DNA of 64,000 bases, from NCBI GenBank assembly GCA_000149265.1, contig CH000082.1, forward strand, positions 108,718 to 172,717, written 5' to 3'. The DNA is from Ciona savignyi (Eukaryota > Chordata > Ascidiacea > Phlebobranchia > Cionidae). This document shows, piece by piece, positions 1 through 12,605 of this stretch (its first letter is position 1; every line of letters begins with the position of its first letter). The notes under the pieces were generated by a model. That model was not told the DNA's origin. It searched no databases and saw nothing but the letters and a program-made list of their open reading frames with translations. Both the position numbers and the translations under genes were made by a program.

Positions 1-54
1 TTGTAAAACAACAAGTTTACAGCCAGAACTGACGTAAATCGTCCACATTCCTAG

Positions 55-3000
55 ATTAATTAGCGCCAGTCAGTCTCGGTTGACAGCTCCACTCCGCAAG
101 AAGAATGGGAAACGAAGGAGTTGGTCGTTTGCCAAGCGAACGTCGTCACATTACTACTTGCCCACATCTGGTATGTGCATCCATTCTTTGCATTTTAAAG
201 TGTTTTGTTTAAATTCTAACACTGTTTACTGCTGATGAAAAATAAAATTTACAAAATATCAAATTGATGAAAATATTAGGTAGAATTGAAGCAGCCTCTG
301 CAGTTTAAAGTTATTTAAATTTCAACACTGTTTACTGCTGCCGTGTGTACTTTCTTTAACTTCAACCTATTTCAATGTTGAGTAATATGATTCAATTCTA
401 CCTGATATTTTCAAGAATCAATTTGATATTTTGTAAATTTTATTTTTCATCTGCACTATCAGAAGTTGTTGGGATAAATGATTAACAAACTAGACTTAAA
501 AATTAGCATCCTACAGTTTTTTTTTTAGAAATAAAACTGTTAATTGTGACAACACAGTCAAAAGGCCAGCCATACCATACCGTCACAAAAAAACATTAGA
601 TATACCATAAAATCATACCGTTATGGCTGAATTCCCGTAACAACTATGTGGAATTGTAAATGAATTTTGGTTAACTATTGCGGATTGGTGGTTAATAATC
701 ACTGATCCATGTTCCTTCAATTATCTAACCTGTTTGCGCAAATGTTTGTGAAAAACAATGTTCCAACCCTTTTCGATATTTTCTTGTACTTCCCGGTCAA
801 TTTCTATCTGCTCAGGTGAGTTCATGGCACAATCGAACATAGAAGCGGGCTCGCTGGCCAACCAACTGACACTCGAACTCGACCAAGAAGACGTCCGGGC
901 TGTAACCCATGCAGGAGGTATCAATCATGTTCTGCACATTTTCATTTTTTTCATTCAATACAATAGTAGGGCCGGATCCTAGGCTAGGTATGTAGGTCTG
1001 ATGACCCTCCGATTTTTACTTCTTTTTTAATTTATTACATTATACTTCGTTGACAAAGCCCCACATTTTACATTAAAGTTAAAGAGTTTGTGAAATACAG
1101 CAAAATGATAGTCGATAAAGCATGTGATGATTACATGTTGGTAAAACAACAAGGTTGGGGTTGTATTTGCTCTGTCAGGAAGAATTTTGGGTGTTTAAAT
1201 CTTTACCTTCCCTATGATCTCCAGCCTTATTTCCAAGCTTGTCCAGATCCATTCTTGTATATCATCTACACAATGACTGCTATAGTGCTTTCCACTCAAA
1301 ATATTGTGCAAGCAGATGCCAATCCCCATTTTTCAAATAAAAACGAAATCCAATGAGTTTGGAAGCTAGATATAAAATGAGATCTATATGGTTAAAAAAT
1401 AAGAATTGGAAATATATAACATTTCTAAAACATCTAAAAAGCAGTGAATAAATTATATAATGGCTGTATTTCCATGAATTTACAGTGATGCATTTGTGTT
1501 GCTGTATTTTGTATAGGTTTGATTCTGGACGAATTTTACCTGTTTGTGTGTGGTTTAATTCATTGGATTTACTTCATTATATTTCCACAGACAGCACTAA
1601 TGTTGAGGAGATAGATTACCTCAACAAGAACACAAAAGAGCTTAGAGATAAAGTAAGTGCAAACAAGACCAAAATCTGTTTCCAACGCAAAACACAAGGG
1701 GTGTTGAGAAAAAAACATAAAGAGACGTTTATCTTAAAATTAAGTTTTATATTGTTAAACGGTCAAAGTAATGTATGATATAATCCATATGTGCAAAAAC
1801 ACAAAGCCATGATAAGTTATTGAAAACGGACATTGCTGTAGTTTATTTCCAGCCTAACATTTCACTGAGTTTAGGTAAACACCATTAAGTGCATTGTTTA
1901 ACGGCATAACCCGACAAGCTGTGGAATGGTTTCAATCCTGCAATCTTTTAGACGACAGTTCGATGTGCTATAATATGCAATAAAAACATTTTCTGCAAAA
2001 ATTTCTAAATTTGCTATGGAGTACCCACTCAGCTAAATAGTGTTTATCTGGTTATCAACAATAACTGTTTCTGATGACTTCATTATCTTACGCTAATTAT
2101 CTTTCCTCAGTTGAGTGTAATAGAGAAGGAGTGGCCTACCCCTACTACTGACGCTAAAAAAGGTGCGTTCCTTATATTCTCAAATTCTTAAATTATACAT
2201 ACAGATTAATTAGGAGCAATCTTTTTTTAAAACTTCAGTGTAGTAAATCTAAATTACACTGGACTCAGCAGCGGATTCACTCGAATAGTTTTTCAAATAA
2301 ACATTCATTTACTGATATTGACTTTAATGTTTTTGTTGCTTTGTTGCAAAGCCTTTCCACCACATTATGACAAGATCTTGAGATATATATACGTTATGCG
2401 TGTATATATATGTTATGCGTGTTTGAAGTAATCTGATCTTTTCGATCGGTTCGAAACTGGTCGCTCGGTTGCGTCCTTGGGCAAGGCACTTAACAGACAT
2501 TGCCTGAATCCAGCAAATTAATGGGTTCTATTAAATTAAAGGAACGTGTGAATCATACACAACACACTGCAATAGCTCCGGTAACCCGACAGTGGACACG
2601 GGATGTTATGACGATTGCCTGTGTGTTTATATCCTTGGTTTTCCAATTCACTGGGATAAACATGAATGTCCTATCTGATCAGCTGTCTTAAATAAAAAGG
2701 CATATGCGAGCTGGTAGCAGGAAAAATTCAGTAACTGGTATGACTTGAAACCACGACTTCTGGCTATATCCACCCAACCCTCTGGGCTCTTAATTGATTT
2801 CCCATAACAACCATGATGACCATTTTGTTGTTGTATAAGAAAGTATCTCCAAAGTCATTCATGAACAATTGCCAAAAATTCAATACCACATCAACTTTCC
2901 ACTCTTTTTCAAATTTATGAACTTTCCACATATCTCCAAAGCCAGTTTCCCGAAAGTACTGGTCGTGGTTTACCACACATTATTTTTCAGGGCTCTAAAT

Positions 3001-6000
3001 CGTCTGGTTTTAATTATATTTGTTTGCACATTATTGTTTTTTCCCTTGGGTTTGGCAGCCGGGTCCGCTATATTTATTTAAATATATTCCTGTTTTAATG
3101 ATGTGTTTTTTTAACGATTGTCCATTTTGCCGTGTTTTCCTGTTCCTGTCCCCTGATTTGTTTTCCATTTTATTAATACTAGAATAAAAAGTGATTAAAC
3201 TAAACTAAACTTTCAATATACGAACTTAACCTCCAACGTTATTTACATTCCAGTATCCCAGAGACCGGCATCATCCATGGCTCGTTTGAATGAAGGTAAA
3301 CCTTATTACGACCATCTTCCCAATGTTTCATTTACATTTTTGTTTTACCATTTTCTTTTTCATTTTGCCGCATAAGATTCATCCGATTCTGAAGCAGCCG
3401 GCCACAAAAGGTTTGGATTGCATGTAGGACTGCGGGGAATGGTAGAAATGGCTATAACGTGCTTTGTAACTATCTGTATTTAACTTAAGTAGCCTGAATT
3501 GATTTAGACACATTTAAAATGGAATTTATGCGTATGTGACAGAGATAGAGGCATTTGAAAGGTGTGTGTTGCATGTGTAGAGGAGCCTTGAAAACAGTCT
3601 AAATGAGGACATGCCTGTATATAAGCTATATTTTAATTGTTCATGCCTAAATAGCCACATTAGAAGCAGTAAATTTATAACGAGCAAGTTATACATCATA
3701 AGAAATAGACCAAGCATACAATATATGCAATTAATTTTTCAAGATTGGGCTTTAAAAGACCCTCTTTTGCATATTCAGTAGAATTAATAAAAAATAGAAA
3801 AGCTTTATGAAGGAAAAGTTGATCGTAAATGTTTGTGCACCAAACATTTTTAAACATTGTAAAAGTCCACGATCAGATATCAATGCCACGATCAGACACT
3901 CTTCATTAGCCAGAAGTTTTTCACTTATTTTCTCTGAACTCTCTTGATGTTATGTCAGTTTAACAAACACCAACCGATCTTCTATCCACTGTCGAACCCT
4001 GCTGATGAAATCCTGCTAACACCATCAAGATTTCCATTAAAAAAGCTCTTAACTGCATGACGCATGAACGCATTCTTTTGCATTTAGTAAGTACTTTAGT
4101 TTGCATGCTAAGTTTAATATCATTGCATTATACTTTTGCATGTTAACTGTGTAAGTACGCATCCACTGCTTGTTATAAAAAATTAAAATCCCAAAATAGT
4201 TTTGGATCTGACCTTAAACAGGCATATTTTGTGGTTGTAAGGACTTTGTGGTAATGACTTTTGGGGTTGTAAGAACTTTGTGGTAATGACTTTTGGGGTT
4301 GTAAGGACTTTGTGGTAACGACTTTTGAGTTGTAAGGACTTTGTGGTAACGATTTTTGGGGTTGAAAGGACTTTGTGGTAACGACTTTTGAGTTGTAAGG
4401 ACTTTGTGGTAACGATTTTTGGGGTTGTAAGGACTTTGTGGTAACGATTTTTGGGTTGTAAGGACTTTGTGGTAACGATTTTTGGGGTTGAAAGGACTTT
4501 GTGGTAACGATTTTTGGGGTTGTAAGGACTTTGTGGTAACGATTTTTGGGGTTGAAAGGACTTTGTGGTAACGACTTTTGAGTTGTAAGGACTTTGTGGT
4601 AACGATTTTTGGGGTTGAAAGGACTTTGTGGTAACGATTTTTGAGTTGTAAGGACTTTGTGGTAAAGATTTTTGGGGTTGTAAGGACTTTGTGGTAACGA
4701 CTTTTGGGTTGTAAGGACTTTGTGGTAACGATTTTTGGGGTTGTAAGGACTTTGTGGCAATGATTTTTGGAGTTGTAAGGACTTTGTGGTAACGATTTTT
4801 GGGGTTGAAAGGACTTTGTGGTAAAGATTTTTGGGGTTGTAAGGACTTTGTGGTAACGATTTTTGGGGTTGAAAGGACTTTGTGGTAAAGATTTTTGGGG
4901 TTGTAAGGACTTTGTGGTAAAGATTTTTGGGGTTGTAAGGACTTTGTGGTAAAGATTTTTGGGGTTGTAAGGACTTTGTGGTAACGACTTTTGGGGTTTT
5001 AACGATTTCTGCATATAGGATTAACTTCATGAAGTGCTTGCCACAGGTCAAAGTGCCCTTTCTTCCCGCCGATTAAGGCCCGTCGCCATCCTGCGCCTGT
5101 CTTCGTGTGAGATCATCCCCAATGCCATCCAGATGTCCCCTGTGCTGGAGGAGGCGGAGTCCATTGCTTCCTTCCGGAGTTTACCCATGTTCGACACCTC
5201 GGATTACACCCCTCAACCCGAGCAGCAACGCCGACACACCGTGTCCACTATGGACCTGAACCCGAAACTATCATCATCTGAGCATCACCTTTCCCGCAGC
5301 GCACCCTCCGGATTGGAGAGTCCGGACCAGTTGGTCAAGCCAGCAGTTAGCTTTATATCTCAGCGGACCGCGTCAAAAGTCGACGTGACATCTACCTCGC
5401 CTGTAGACAAACCGGTCACCAAATGGGTCTCCACTTCCATTCTCAGCCACCAACCCAAAGTCACAGCTTCAGATGCCGAGAACCTTTACAGCTCAAGTCG
5501 AAAATTCGATAAACCCAAGGCCAGCAAGGGTGGGGTGTTTCGACGCTTACAGAAAATGTCCCCCAAGTTCCAGCATCACGACCGATCGCGCACGGTGAGC
5601 GAAACCTCGCAAGTGGAAGACTCTGATGGAGAGAATTTAAGCGGAAGCACCAAATCACTTTACTCCAAACGACGTTTTAAACTCCTGCGCTCATTCCGCC
5701 GATCAAAGAGCCCCAAAAAGCGCCCTGAACCGGAACCCACCGACTCGACCCCTATACCCCCGGTGCAAATCCGAAAACAACACTTCGAGCAGATGGTGGA
5801 GAACAATCGGCGTTCGAGCAGCGAAAGCAGAAGCAGGAAGGGTTCGAACAGCCCAACCACTGTCAGACGGGGCATCGTGAGTCGTCTGAGCAAACGGTTC
5901 AGCTCGCGCACCACATTCGAAGAGCAGAAGAAGCAGGAAAAGGGGGAAAAGAGCAAGAAAATCGCGTTCTCCAAAACTAAGAACCTTTTTGAACCGAAGC

Positions 6001-6098
6001 AGACACACAGCCGCTCTGCGTCTTTCAACAAAATTGAAACCAACAACAACAACAACAGTAGTAGCAACAAGCACTCAAGAGCGCATAGAATCGTGTAA
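55..6098 (+). CDS. 3' part of unidentified gene, basic Ser-rich C-terminal tail
   Basis: Seven exons can be joined in phase: 55-170, 816-917, 1591-1652, 2111-2162, 3254-3295, 3377-3410 and 5078-6098 (TAA 6096-6098). They give about 475 residues; the 5' end lies outside the window. The product begins with a very basic stretch (LRKKNGKRRSWSFAKR), continues with an acidic, possibly helical segment (NVEEIDYLNKNTKELRDK), and ends in a long low-complexity tail full of Ser, Arg and Lys with many possible phosphosites and an Asn/Ser run near the stop. The last exon opens at an acceptor inside a longer open frame (tract CCCTTTCTTCCCGCCGATTAAG before 5078); only this acceptor fits the phase of exon 6. 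I see no catalytic domain and do not recognise the family; a cytoskeletal or signalling scaffold tail is a guess. Confidence is good for the exons, low for function. Confidence 0.7.
2449..2685 (+). mobile_element. tRNA-derived SINE family 1, 5'-truncated copy
   Basis: Matches the body of the main SINE family of the window: the GTCCTTGGGCAAGGCACTTA segment, the block with AGCTCCGGTAACCCGACAGT, and the end GGGATAAACATGAATGTCC. The tRNA-like head is missing. It lies in an intron of the unidentified plus-strand gene. Confidence 0.8.
4233..5000. repeat. 31-32 bp minisatellite, about 24 units
   Basis: Near-identical tandem units built on TTGTAAGGACTTTGTGG followed by TAACGATTTTTGGGG, differing mainly in the number of G at the end (31 or 32 bp). 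It fills the end of the last intron of the unidentified plus-strand gene, stopping about 80 bp before exon 5078-6098. Because the unit length is not a multiple of three and the repeat contains no stop on the minus strand, two long overlapping minus-strand frames run through it; they are repeat artefacts. Confidence 0.95.
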
Positions 6099-8364
6099 TA
6101 CCTTCCCGATATTTAAATATTTGCCATGTTTCGAATTGTGTTCAAGTATTCCACTGTCGCTGATTTGCCATAAACCCCATTCAACATTTCTATGTAGATA
6201 AGACTATTAACATTGTGCAGCCGGTCCAGCAAGCTACTGTCTTATCCTCAAATACACCCAATTAAGTCATTTAACTATAATGGACGTTGCTTTAATCCAG
6301 TGGGTTAAAAGCAAACCAGCCTTGGGATGTTGTATGTATACGGTATGATGTCATTTATTTTCCATCCTTCAAAGATAACACATCTATCCTGACCCAACCT
6401 AGTAGTAGCTTGCTGAAGCCACTGTATGATGTAGATTGCCTTGTTTGCCATAAATCATTCCAAGTTCTGTTTCACCATAGTCCAAGTTAAAGACTCGATG
6501 AAAATTCATATACCCCTTCAAAAATGAACATTTTACAGCGTAGTTTAACCCCTTCTTCCAGTGATGTACATTTCGTTTATCTTGTTACTTCACATATGCC
6601 CATACACCTGATTTTTTTCTTTATTTAACTCTTTTGTGCAGATTAAACTTGTATAGCTCTTTCTTGCCTTGATTTCTTTACCTTTTGAAGCATTTTCCGC
6701 TGCTGCCTTTTCCTTCGAAATCGTTGTAACTTCTAATTAATTTAACTCCGTGTTGCATTACTTTGCTAGCTACTTCGTTTTTGTGTGAGATGAATCTCTA
6801 TTGTATCATGCAGTAAAGTACGAGATTGACTATATCACTAAAATGGAATTGATTTTGGTAACAAAACAAAGATAGACAAAATGAAGGAATAAGTTCCTTG
6901 TTTTGCATTATTATCTTGTAGGGAACCGCTTGCCTATTGTGATAGATTGTTCCTTGTGGGCCCCAGGTAAGCCGGTTACAACACCTGATGCGATCTGCAA
7001 ATTCCTACACGATATCTTGACTCTCAGAGGTGCGCTAATTAATAAGGTTATCTGCGTAAACGTCTCCTCGACTTCACTACTGTCTTCTGTGGTTCATCGA
7101 TCAAAGCTTCAGTAGTTTTATAACATCAATTGTATTAAGCAATCGAGGCGATTTACTTAGTACTGTCAGTTACGAGTTAAATCGTTAGATGTTTCAACGA
7201 TACAGATTCCAGATAAATGCGTTGGCACTCTGTTAGGTCCTTCCGTCTGGAGCCAAAGTGAAATAAACTTATTATAGACAAGTTTATTCGACAGCTGCGG
7301 TAATAATAGTTTAGTTATGACGCAATGTCAGTGCAAATGTCGGCTGCGGCGATCATAAATCTTATGTAAACATATAAGGTCGCTACAATCTGTAATACAA
7401 ACACTGTAGTCCTTAAGGTAGTTCTTTTGAGTGTTCCTAAGTGGCCCAAAACAATGTGACTTGAAGCTGGATTCGCGACCCAACTGTTAACTGCTTTGCA
7501 GACTCTCATTTCTATTATCAGTTTTAGCTTGACCTATTAAAGAAAATGATACACATACCATATACAAAAGCAAACCAACAGATCCGTTGTTGATAAAATT
7601 ACCTAGAAATTAAATTTTAAAAATGCTACCATATTGAAAAATGCTACATAGTAAATACTAACAACAGTCCGGATATATCTATGTGGTTGAAAAGATACAG
7701 GTTGAATTATAACAGTGGCAATTTTCAGATTACCTCCTGCCCATAGTCAGGTTATAGAAGCTATTTGTGTGTTTAATACGATGAGTCCACCACAAGGTTC
7801 AGGCAGTGTCTGCAAAGTGCCAGCAAAGACCCGCACTTTTCAAGGAAACGACATACTGGCCATCAGTTGGTTTTGATCCCACTACCTTTCTGCTAATGGT
7901 CCGGCACGCAACCAATGAGCTAACCACCCAGAGGGCATTTGCAAACCTTCGACCACGAAATCTAAAATCTCTGCTTGCTTCTGTCAATCAAAGTTTACTA
8001 ACGATTCAACATCCCGCCTCATGCAACAGTGTGAGCACAACACTTGACAATATACACGGCAATATTATTGCAGGACAATCATGCACAATACAATAATCAA
8101 ACGATATTTGAACTATACATATCAACCTTAAGCAGCTTTAATATCAAGTAAATCAATCATGTGCACAGGCTTACACCGGATTTTTATATATATATAATTT
8201 GTAAATAACACTGTCTTTCTTGGTAATGTACATTTCTCTATCTCACCGGTGAGGAGATTTTAAATTTCTGGCAACATGTACAGTGCCTTGTTTTGTTTGT
8301 TTTCCACTATGAACATACAGGCCAACAAAACCAACGCGTGCAGGTAGGCCACGCCTGAAGTCGT
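6099..8364. other. Intergenic space between two convergent genes
   Basis: Between the stop of the plus-strand gene (6098) and the stop of the minus-strand palladin gene (8365). The first part must hold the plus gene's 3' UTR, but the first clear AATAAA is only at 7262-7267. A tRNA-like SINE head in minus orientation lies at about 7800-7960 (B-box-like GGGATCAAAACC on the minus strand). I see no other gene. Confidence 0.55.
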
Positions 8365-8519
8365 TTAAAGTTCTTCGGATTCCGGCAAAATATGATGGTG
8401 AAGTTGGGCGTCGGGAGTCAAAGCCTCTCTCATGTCGACCCCGGCAACTTTGGCGAGGTTGGCATAGCGATGTGGGGTGCGTATTCGACGTTTGGTCGTC
8501 GGGGCATTACTCAGTTGCG
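8365..8519 (-). other. PALLD: Palladin C-terminal exon
   Basis: A 155-nt exon encodes a basic segment (TKRRIRTPHRYANLAK), an acidic end (HILPESEEL) and the TAA stop at 8367-8365. Vertebrate palladin ends the same way, with a basic RYAALSDQGLDIKAAF-like stretch and ESEDL (from memory). This fixes the 3' end of the gene. Confidence 0.92.
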
Positions 8520-11500
8520 CTGTTGAATTAAAAACGACGCCGTTTATAAGTTTTATTGGAAACTATTAGAATTACAAAAAATAAAATAGTTTGTCACACG
8601 GTTTAAGCTTCATATTCATTGTGAAGATATTCTAACTCACCAGCTTATCCCATTTTCATATATAGATAAAAAGTATCCAATGCTATTTACTAAACAAAAG
8701 CCTACAAATCTTAAAGTTTAATAACTTACTCACATGCTCTCTAAAAAACAATCGATACTCAACACACCAATTTGGAGTAACATGCCCACATTCCTGATCC
8801 CTGTTACGGTGGACCCACCTCAACTATTGTAATTTTTTATGGCTTACATTCCTAATCCCGGTGCTACTCTGGACCTAACCCTTCTATTATAATGTATCAT
8901 GATATCCGTTCCTGATCATTGTGTTACTGTGGAGTTAACCTCTACTATTGTATTTTCATACATCAACAGTTAAGCCAAGTTCTTACAATAAACGTCGAGT
9001 TTGCAGTTGCAGCTTGAGATGCCGGCCTTGTTGGTGGCACTGCACGAGTACCAGGCTGCATCTTGCAGCGACGCATTTGAGATCTGGAGACATACGTAAC
9101 CCGAGTCGTCTTGGTAGAGTCTGAGAATAAATATTTGGGTCAGATTGAAGGCTAAGCGTTTTTTCCCTACATCTGAGACTCAATAGAGATAGTGATTGTA
9201 AGGCATGTTAGCTTATTAATGGTTGTGTAGAAAAATCAGCCAAAAGGTTGTGGGATTAAAACCAGTCGCTAGTTAGTCAGATGTGTCTTTGGCAAGACAT
9301 CTTTTAGATGTTTTTTTATTCTAAGAGGGGTTGGATACAATCCTAAACAATGTCTCTATAGTACACAGTACAAATACAACACATTGCAGTATCCGAGAGT
9401 GGGCATGTGGTATTCTGATAAATAACTGTAATATGTGATTAATAACCAGAAATCTTAAGGTAATAATGCCTTTCTGTCTTTATATAAACGAGAATGACAA
9501 TGGTGCAAACATTAACTTTTGACACACCCTCTTGAGCAAAATAAAAATATGCTGAATACTTAAACATAATGCTTTAAATTAAGTCTCCACATAACGTTCC
9601 TGTGAACATTAATATTGTTCAAACATGATGCATTTTTACTTCCCTGGTGAAACAACAGTTTACTCAGCTATGCTATTGTCAGATTTAAAACTTGGTTTCT
9701 AGTTCTCCATTACAAAAAAGAAGATATTGTGTTTGGCTTTGCCTTTTAGTTAAAACAGTTATAGGATTGAAACTGGTAGCTAGTTGTTGTGTCTTTAAGC
9801 GAGGCATTTAGCTACTGGGTAAACAGATGTACTGGCAATAGCTTGAGTAGCCTGACATGAATGAGGAATCTGATATTTGCCTGTGTGATAACAATGCTAC
9901 TTGTGTTATGCCATTTACAGAAAAAAGGAATATCCTATCCCTAGATGGGGAGCTTACTGTGTCCTGTGGTCGTGTAGAATCTGGTCCGACCCTTTCTTCC
10001 ATGTGATGATGGGTCTCGGTGTGGCAACCACCCTCGCTTCCAATCGAACTGGATCCCCCTCAGCCACACACTGAGCAGACAACCTTTGAACAAACGCCGG
10101 GGGCGTCGTGAATTCTCGGGCTGTGAAAGAATTGATTATTACTTCATGACTATTAGTAGTAGAAATACGAAAATAATTATTTTCAGCTCATTCTAGAACA
10201 TCCCTTTTATTTTTTTAGGTATCCTTTCAATTTATTTTTAGAAAAGAAAATAATAGAAATATTTTTAGCAAACAAAACTATAAACAAAGTGACTTTTTAA
10301 CGGCAAATATAATTCGACTACTATATTATTCTTGGCATCTTTTCATTGTTTTATTCAAATACAATGATAAGACGATGAAGATGCCAGAATAGAAAAAGTG
10401 GTGAAATGTATTTGTCATAAGAAAAAGCCAAGTGACTTGTTTTGTTGTTCTTTAAGTTATAATTTATACGCAAAGTCCTAGGTTGCCATACAATGAGTCG
10501 GTTTTAACATTTTTCTTTGATTCAAATACAAAAAAACAAATTTAGTAGGAAAAGCCCAAAATTTAGTAGGAAAAGATTTAAGTAGATTAAAGACATATGA
10601 AATGATGGCAAAACAACAGTCAAACATTTCAACTTGTAAAACAGTTGAATTCCAGGTGCTGTGTATGTTGAAATTTGATCTTATATTTTTTAGAAACTAA
10701 AACTAGTCCTTTATACAAAATACAAAAAAGTGGATTTTCCCAGGAGAAAATGCAGGTGCACTATAACATGGTCATTCTTTAGATTATAATGCTTAGTCGA
10801 ATTGGGAGCTATTGCAATATATTGAGTGTGATAAGACCACTGGGTTTAAGCAATGTCTGTAATTGTTCAGCTAAAGGCCACAACTAAACAGCTGTCAGCG
10901 AGTTTGAATCGCACAACCTTTCAACTGATGATTCTATGTGCTATCATATCAGTTAACCCGTCAGACTCAAGTGAACTCCTCACCTGCAACATGGAGCTGT
11001 ATGTTGACTGTGGAACTCCCGGCCTTGTTGGTCGCAACAATGGTGTACTGGCCTTCGTCCATGGGAGACGCTCGTTCAAGTAGCAAGCTGTGCACGTTGT
11101 TCTCCCTCACCAATATCTTGTGCAAGCTGTCCTGGCGCACTGGACGCCCGTTGATGAACCACTCGATCCCAGGTAGTGGGAGACCTGTTACCTAGGAAGA
11201 TCGGTGTTTCTGGATAAGATTGATGTGATTGTTGAAACCTGCCTTTAAATTAATGTTAGCAGTACTCTTTAGGCTGCACAGCTACTTTAAACCAAACTTG
11301 AGAGCAAAAAACGGAGATTTAGAACTAATCCCTTCATCAATACTTTGGTCATAACATTTTTTATAATCTATTTGCAATACATTAATAGGGGGTGGTCCAT
11401 TACATAATAACTGCTTATATTTCAGAGTCTTTATTATCTGGTGGTATGGTAGTTGTACAATAACACAAAATGCTTTAATTTCTTAATTACCTTTACATCA

Positions 11501-12564
11501 AACCTAACCAATTTGCCTTCATCAGCGTTGATTTCTGCTGGCGGTTTCTGGATGAAATTCGGTCGATAATATTTCTCAATCGGGCTTTCTTCGTCCGCTG
11601 CTAGCTGCCCTTTCTCCGGCATCACCCTATGTTGATCATGAAATTCATTTTTATAACTAAAAATGATACTTGCTAACTCAAAGTTTTTGAGATCAAAACC
11701 ATTCATGCAACTGTTGGGTGTAAAAATTTAAAGTGGTTGCCATCAAGGTGTATCAGCCGAAAAGTCTGATGCTCCCTAAAGCTTCAACCAAACAGAAACT
11801 GATAAAAGCTTAAAATAATAAATCAGACATGGCAACACACTGTTATAGTTTCAAAAATTTGACGATAGGCACGAGTTGTCAAATAACAATCGTAAATTAT
11901 GGATTTCCAATCCACAACAGTCATGCTACAAAATGACTAGTCTCCTCTATCCTGTGAACTTTGAAAATGACAAATTCACTCCTGAAGGATAAAAATGACC
12001 TTCCCCCCAAATCTATCCAGTGAATACATTTTATAAATAATCCAACTAAACCGATGCTCACTCTGGTGGTGCTGCATTCACTGGGGTGGGAGGTGATGGC
12101 AACTCGTGTGGCTTTAACTGTGGTGAGGTGAGCGACACTGGTGGCTGGACCCGACGGGGTGGTGGGCTGATGGGACTGTAGCATGCGATATTCAAGCAGT
12201 TATGTGGGTGATGGAATGAAAATGTTCAACAGTTTATTCTACTGAAATAATCTAAAAGAAACTAAAAACAGCCCCATCTAACTCTTAAGAATCATTAGTA
12301 GTTGTATTCATAAAATTGACAAATAAAAGAAATGATGATGTTTTTAAACACAACTGTTTTGTTATTCTTTAAATTCTGTTAAATACTGATTTGTATCATT
12401 TTGTTATACATAATACTACATCCAGAGGGGGTTACTTTTATTACTCATATCATTTAAATTCTATTGCAATATTATTGACGATTCCAATGAGCGAATATAT
12501 TTTATTAACTTTTAAAAGTTTAAGACTCGGTTTTATTTATCTACACATATATTAAATATCAGGA

Positions 12565-12605
<41 letters not shown>

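Noticed and set aside
4173-5051. Two minus-strand open frames of 266-292 codons with a repeated KVLTTPKIVTTKSLQPQ-like pattern
   Set aside because: Both are readings of the 31-32 bp minisatellite; frames rotate from unit to unit and there is no splice, start or codon support for a gene.
5660-6074. Minus-strand frames of 123-136 codons over the last exon of the first gene
   Set aside because: They lie antisense to a plus-strand exon that is in phase with six others; the Leu run is the reverse of an Asn/Ser-coding repeat.
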